The position numbers and the translations under genes are program-made. The notes beneath the pieces are model-generated. The model was not told where the DNA came from and searched no databases. It saw only the letters and a program-made list of their open reading frames with translations. 44,105 nt of DNA, taken from positions 1-44,105 of the forward strand of contig JANSYS010000028.1 of the NCBI GenBank assembly GCA_024742275.1, written 5' to 3'. The stretch is from Alphaproteobacteria bacterium (GTDB lineage Bacteria > Pseudomonadota > Alphaproteobacteria > Thalassobaculales > Thalassobaculaceae). This document shows, one piece after another, positions 40,821 through 44,105 of the stretch (positions are counted from its first letter, which is position 1; every line of letters starts with the position of its first letter).

Positions 40821-42410
40821 ATGGCCAGCCTCGCCGAGGAAGTCGACCGGCGCCGGACTTTCGCGATCATTTCGCATCCGGACGCCGGCAAGACGACACT
40901 CACCGAAAAACTGCTGCTGTTCGGCGGCGCCATTCAGATGGCCGGCGCCGTGAAAGCCCGCGGCGAGCGTCGGCGCGCCCGCTCCGACTGGATGAAGGTC
41001 GAGCAGGAGCGCGGCATCTCGGTCGCCTCCTCGGTGATGACCTACGAGTATCACGGTCGCACCTTCAACCTGCTGGACACGCCGGGTCACGAGGACTTCT
41101 CGGAGGACACCTACCGAACCCTGACCGCCGTCGACAGCGCGGTCATGGTCATCGACGCCGCCAAGGGTATCGAGGAGCAGACGCGGAAGCTGTTCGAGGT
41201 CTGCCGGTTGCGCGACGTGCCGATCGTGACCTTCATCAACAAGTTGGATCGTGAGGGACGGGATCCCTTCGAACTGCTGGACGAGGTGGAGCAGACGCTC
41301 GCTCTCGACGTGACGCCGGCGAGTTGGCCGATTGGCATGGGGCAGCGCTTCAAGGGCTGCTACGACCTGGTGAACGACCGCCTGATCCTGGTGGAGCGCG
41401 GCAACAACGACCGTCCGGCCGAAGGCATCCAGTGCGACGGTCTGGACGATCCGAAACTTGACGAGCTGTTGCCCGCGGATCTGGTCGCGGAACTGCGCGA
41501 ACAGGTCGAGATGGCGCGCGGTCTTTGCCCGGATTTCGACATTCAGGCGTTCCGCGACGGAACCATGACTCCGGTCTTCTTCGGCAGCGCCCTGAACAAT
41601 TTCGGCGTCCGCGAGTTGTTGGAGGGGGTCGCGGAATACGCCCCGCCGCCCCGGCCGCAGCCGGCCATGGAGCGCCCGATCGCGCCGTCGGAGGACAAGG
41701 TCACCGCGTTCGTCTTCAAGATCCAAGCGAACATGGACCCGAAGCACCGCGATCGCATCGCCTTCGTTCGGCTCAGCTCCGGGCACTTCAAGCGGGGCAT
41801 GAAGCTGAAGCACATGCGCAGCGGCAAGATGATGACCATGCACAACCCGGTTCTGTTCCTCGCCCGGGACCGCGAAGTTGCGGAGGAGGCCTGGCCGGGC
41901 GATATCATCGGCATTCCGAACCACGGAAACTTGCGGATCGGCGATACCCTGACCGAGGGCGAGGACCTGCACGTAAAGGGGATTCCCAGCTTCGCACCGG
42001 AGTTGCTTCAGAGGGTCAGGCCATCGGACCCCATGAAAATGAAGCACTTATCGCGTGCAGTTGAGCAGTTGGCTGAAGAAGGGGCGGCAAAAGCGTTCAA
42101 GACCCGACTTGGCAGCCAGTGGATCGTCGGCGTGGTCGGCGCCCTGCAATTCGAGGTGTTGGCGGACCGCATTCGGACGGAATACGACGTTCCGGTGACT
42201 TTCGAGCCGGCAGGTCTGCACACGGCCAGATGGCTGGCGGCGGACGATCCGGCGGAACTGAAGAAATTCATGGACGCCCATCAGGGCGATCTGGCCGAGG
42301 ATCACGACGGTGATCCCGTGTTCCTGGCGCGCAATGGCTGGCATCTCAATCACACAGCGGAGACTTGGCCGAAGCTGCGTCTCATGGCGACGAAAGAGCA
42401 GGTGGGCTAA
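40821..42410 (+). CDS. prfC: Peptide chain release factor 3
   Basis: The 529-residue GTPase is RF3, which recycles release factors 1 and 2 from the ribosome and aids quality control of translation. The GTP-binding P-loop SHPDAGKTTL is near residues 18-28, with RRARSDWMKVEQERGISV as switch I, DTPGHEDFSEDTYR as G3, and NKLDREGRD as G4. The length is normal. It is the only translation factor in the window and lies 93 bases before the malonyl-CoA decarboxylase gene on the same strand. Confidence 0.97.
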   Translation: MASLAEEVDRRRTFAIISHPDAGKTTLTEKLLLFGGAIQMAGAVKARGERRRARSDWMKVEQERGISVASSVMTYEYHGRTFNLLDTPGHEDFSEDTYRTLTAVDSAVMVIDAAKGIEEQTRKLFEVCRLRDVPIVTFINKLDREGRDPFELLDEVEQTLALDVTPASWPIGMGQRFKGCYDLVNDRLILVERGNNDRPAEGIQCDGLDDPKLDELLPADLVAELREQVEMARGLCPDFDIQAFRDGTMTPVFFGSALNNFGVRELLEGVAEYAPPPRPQPAMERPIAPSEDKVTAFVFKIQANMDPKHRDRIAFVRLSSGHFKRGMKLKHMRSGKMMTMHNPVLFLARDREVAEEAWPGDIIGIPNHGNLRIGDTLTEGEDLHVKGIPSFAPELLQRVRPSDPMKMKHLSRAVEQLAEEGAAKAFKTRLGSQWIVGVVGALQFEVLADRIRTEYDVPVTFEPAGLHTARWLAADDPAELKKFMDAHQGDLAEDHDGDPVFLARNGWHLNHTAETWPKLRLMATKEQVG

Positions 42411-42502
42411 GCGACGGACAGGTGTCTCGCTTCCCGGAAAACCGCCACTTTTCGGAAGGCTAAAATGTTGCGACGGGTGGCGTCTGGAGGCATGCTGAAG
42501 GC

Positions 42503-43933
42503 ATGAGCGATGCGACCGTTGAGAGTTTTCTAGATCGGACCCTCCGCAACCTGCGCGGTGCGTGGGGCGAGATCTCCGTTTCGACCCGCCATTATTGGAC
42601 CGGCGCGCCCCGTCCCGATCTGCCGACCGATGATCTGGAGAAGATCAGGGGGCAGATGGCTGATTGTCTTTCCGATAAGGGGGGCGAGGTCACGGCCCGT
42701 GTTCGGGCGGCTGATCTTGGCCGTTCTTACCTCTCCCTGAACAAGACCGGTCGGCATCGCTTCCTGTCGCTGCTTGCGACGGAGTTCGGGACGGACAGGA
42801 TCGCGGTGCAGACGGCGGTATCCAAACTGAACGAGGCGAAGGAAGAGGAAGGCCGCCGCCGCGCCGAGCGGGCGTTGCGGGCCGCTCTGGTCCCGCGCTG
42901 GAGGACCCTTTTGCGCCGTTTCACGTCGCTTCCGGAAGGCGTGAAGTTTCTGGTCGACCTGCGGGCCGAGTTGCTGCCCTTGGCGCGGGAGACCCCGGAG
43001 TTGGCCGACCTGGACGCCGATCTCAAGGAACTTCTGGCGGCTTGGTTCGATATTGGTCTGTTGGAGCTCAAACGAATCACCTGGACGTCGCCGGCGTCCC
43101 TGCTGGAGAAGCTGATCGCGTATGAGGCGGTTCACGCGATCCGATCCTGGGAGGATCTGAAGAACCGTCTGGACAGCGACCGCCGGTGTTTTGCGTTTTT
43201 CCACCCGAACATGCCCGAGGAACCGCTGATCTTCGTCGAGGTCGCGCTGGTTCACGGCATGTCAGACAATGTCCAGACGCTGCTCGACGAGGAGGCGCCC
43301 GCAAGCGACCCGAAGGTCGCCGATTGCGCCATTTTCTATTCGATCTCCAACGCGCAGCGTGGGCTGGCCGGGATCAGTTTCGGCAATTTCCTGATCAAGA
43401 GGGTGGTCGATCTGCTCAAGCAGGAACTGCCGAATTTGAAGACCTTCGCCACCCTGTCGCCGATTCCGGGTTATCGCCGGTGGTTGGACGGGCGGATCGA
43501 GGAAGGCAAGGCGCCGGTTCTGACGTCCACCGAACGCAAGGCTCTTGTGCAGGCCCTCGAACCGGGTAGGGAGGCGAGCGACGCCGTTCTCATCAAGACC
43601 GGCCTGGGCGTGGAAGGCTGGTGGGACGACGAGGCACTGTCCGACGCTTTGAAGGGGCCTCTGATGCGAGGAGCGGCTCAGTACCTTTCGGCGGAGAAAC
43701 GCCGGAGCGGCGGCGCCGGCGACCCGGTCGCCCATTTCCACCTGTCCAACGGCGCCAGAATGGAGCGGCTGAACTGGCTGGGCGACAGATCGGCCAACGG
43801 TTTCCGCCAGTCCTGCGGCATGATGATCAACTATCTCTATCGCCTCGCCGAAATCGACGACAACCACGAGGCCTACACGGATGACGGCCGCATTGCGAAG
43901 TCGTCGCAGATCCGCGGTCTGACCAAAGCCTGA
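42503..43933 (+). CDS. Malonyl-CoA decarboxylase
   Basis: The 476-residue cytosolic protein is malonyl-CoA decarboxylase, which converts malonyl-CoA to acetyl-CoA and CO2. The N-terminal helical domain (to about 180) is followed by a GNAT-like catalytic domain with FVEVALVHGMSDNVQTLL, the catalytic Ser319 in KTFATLSPIPGY and His413 in VAHFHLSNGARMERLNW. No malonate activation genes (matB, mdcA) are adjacent. A palindrome, CCTGA-CACG-TCAGG, overlaps the stop codon, followed by GGCCGC-CCT-GCGGCC; without a T-run these are doubtful terminators. Confidence 0.95.
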   Translation: MSDATVESFLDRTLRNLRGAWGEISVSTRHYWTGAPRPDLPTDDLEKIRGQMADCLSDKGGEVTARVRAADLGRSYLSLNKTGRHRFLSLLATEFGTDRIAVQTAVSKLNEAKEEEGRRRAERALRAALVPRWRTLLRRFTSLPEGVKFLVDLRAELLPLARETPELADLDADLKELLAAWFDIGLLELKRITWTSPASLLEKLIAYEAVHAIRSWEDLKNRLDSDRRCFAFFHPNMPEEPLIFVEVALVHGMSDNVQTLLDEEAPASDPKVADCAIFYSISNAQRGLAGISFGNFLIKRVVDLLKQELPNLKTFATLSPIPGYRRWLDGRIEEGKAPVLTSTERKALVQALEPGREASDAVLIKTGLGVEGWWDDEALSDALKGPLMRGAAQYLSAEKRRSGGAGDPVAHFHLSNGARMERLNWLGDRSANGFRQSCGMMINYLYRLAEIDDNHEAYTDDGRIAKSSQIRGLTKA

Positions 43934-43965
43934 CACGTCAGGCCGCCCTGCGGCCCCAGGCACGG

Positions 43966-43992
43966 TTGACGCCGCCCGCGCCGTCATATAGC
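43966..43992 (+). promoter_or_regulatory. Candidate promoter of tRNA-Leu
   Basis: TTGACG (43966-43971) and TATAGC (43987-43992) are 15 bases apart, shorter than the usual 17. They lie about 35 bases before the tRNA start, a fitting place, but the spacing makes the call tentative. Confidence 0.35.
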
Positions 43993-44028
43993 AGTGCGCG
44001 TCCCCAATGTGGGCGCGTTTGCCCCGGC

Positions 44029-44105
44029 GCGGGTGTGGTGGAATTGGTAGACACGCTGGATTTAGGTTCCAGTGGCGCAAGCCATGGGGGTTCAAGTCCC
44101 TCCAC
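44029..44105 (+). tRNA. tRNA-Leu(UAG), 3' end cut off by the window
   Basis: The sequence begins GCGGGTG (acceptor arm), then TGGTGGAATTGGTAGACAC (class II D-arm), the anticodon arm CTGGA-TTTAGGT-TCCAG with anticodon TAG, a long variable arm (GGCGCAAGCC) and the T-arm GGGGG-TTCAAGT-CCCTC. Only the start of the 3' acceptor strand (CAC) is inside the window, so the last few bases are missing. It reads CUA leucine codons. Confidence 0.95.

Noticed and set aside
42411..42502. Hairpin CCGGAAAA ... CTTTTCGG between prfC and malonyl-CoA decarboxylase
   Set aside because: The stem has a G-T pair and a mismatch, and no T-run follows, so a terminator call is not supported.
1..44105. CRISPR arrays, rRNA genes, prophage or toxin-antitoxin loci
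   Set aside because: No regularly spaced repeats, rRNA sequence, phage structural genes or small paired toxin/antitoxin frames were seen.

Overview
The window is a stretch of a high-GC chromosome. Its gene content points to a free-living alphaproteobacterium, probably of the Rhodospirillales/Thalassobaculum-Nisaea type: a recG / sdhE-mfd arrangement, PAS_5 proteins, a DctPQM TRAP transporter, a complete YghU-type glutathione transferase, and gamma-carbonic anhydrase and DMT-type housekeeping genes. This placement is inferred from gene content, not from a search. Nearly all of the sequence is coding, on both strands, and no gap exceeds 300 bases. No CRISPR array, rRNA operon or prophage was seen. 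The only mobile DNA is an insertion-sequence end at the left edge. The right edge cuts a tRNA-Leu.

Left part (1-14300). An IS21-like right end (1-140) interrupts trkH, a potassium transporter that has lost its N-terminus. Next come yghU, a small protein resembling a metalloprotease propeptide, yqaA, a quinone oxidoreductase divergent from a TetR regulator with a perfect 14-bp operator palindrome, a small formyltransferase, a gamma-carbonic anhydrase with a secreted hypothetical protein, a DMT exporter divergent from a MetR-like LysR regulator, and a membrane protein with an internal duplication. A three-gene operon follows (alpha/beta hydrolase, SDR dehydrogenase, aminothiazoline-carboxylate hydrolase-like protein), then a PAS_5 protein, an orphan phnM, and rpmF with a clear promoter and terminator.

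Middle part (14373-24270). A membrane protein with a degenerate GGDEF domain precedes a catabolic island of eight genes. One strand carries RraA-like aldolase, SerA-like dehydrogenase, HpaI-like aldolase and Ldh2-type dehydrogenase as an operon. The other carries 2-keto-3-deoxygluconate kinase and then a DctP-DctQ-DctM TRAP transporter. Together they look like a system for uptake and breakdown of a sugar acid or another 2-hydroxy/2-oxo acid: TRAP uptake, two dehydrogenases of families that often have opposite stereochemistry, aldol cleavage to pyruvate-type products, and phosphorylation of a keto-deoxy acid. The exact substrate cannot be read from the sequence. I regard this as the most interesting unit of the window.

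Right part (24332-44105). This holds an HSL-type esterase, an AroQ-like protein lacking key substrate-binding residues, recG, sdhE (with an altered RGxxE motif), mfd, an ABC-exporter transmembrane domain without an ATPase domain, a FrnE-like DsbA protein, an acyl-CoA synthetase, a large MscS-type channel, a Gfo/Idh oxidoreductase, a membrane-bound class III nucleotide cyclase, prfC, malonyl-CoA decarboxylase and a partial tRNA-Leu(UAG). These are mostly single genes or pairs serving DNA repair, translation, osmotic and fatty-acid functions.
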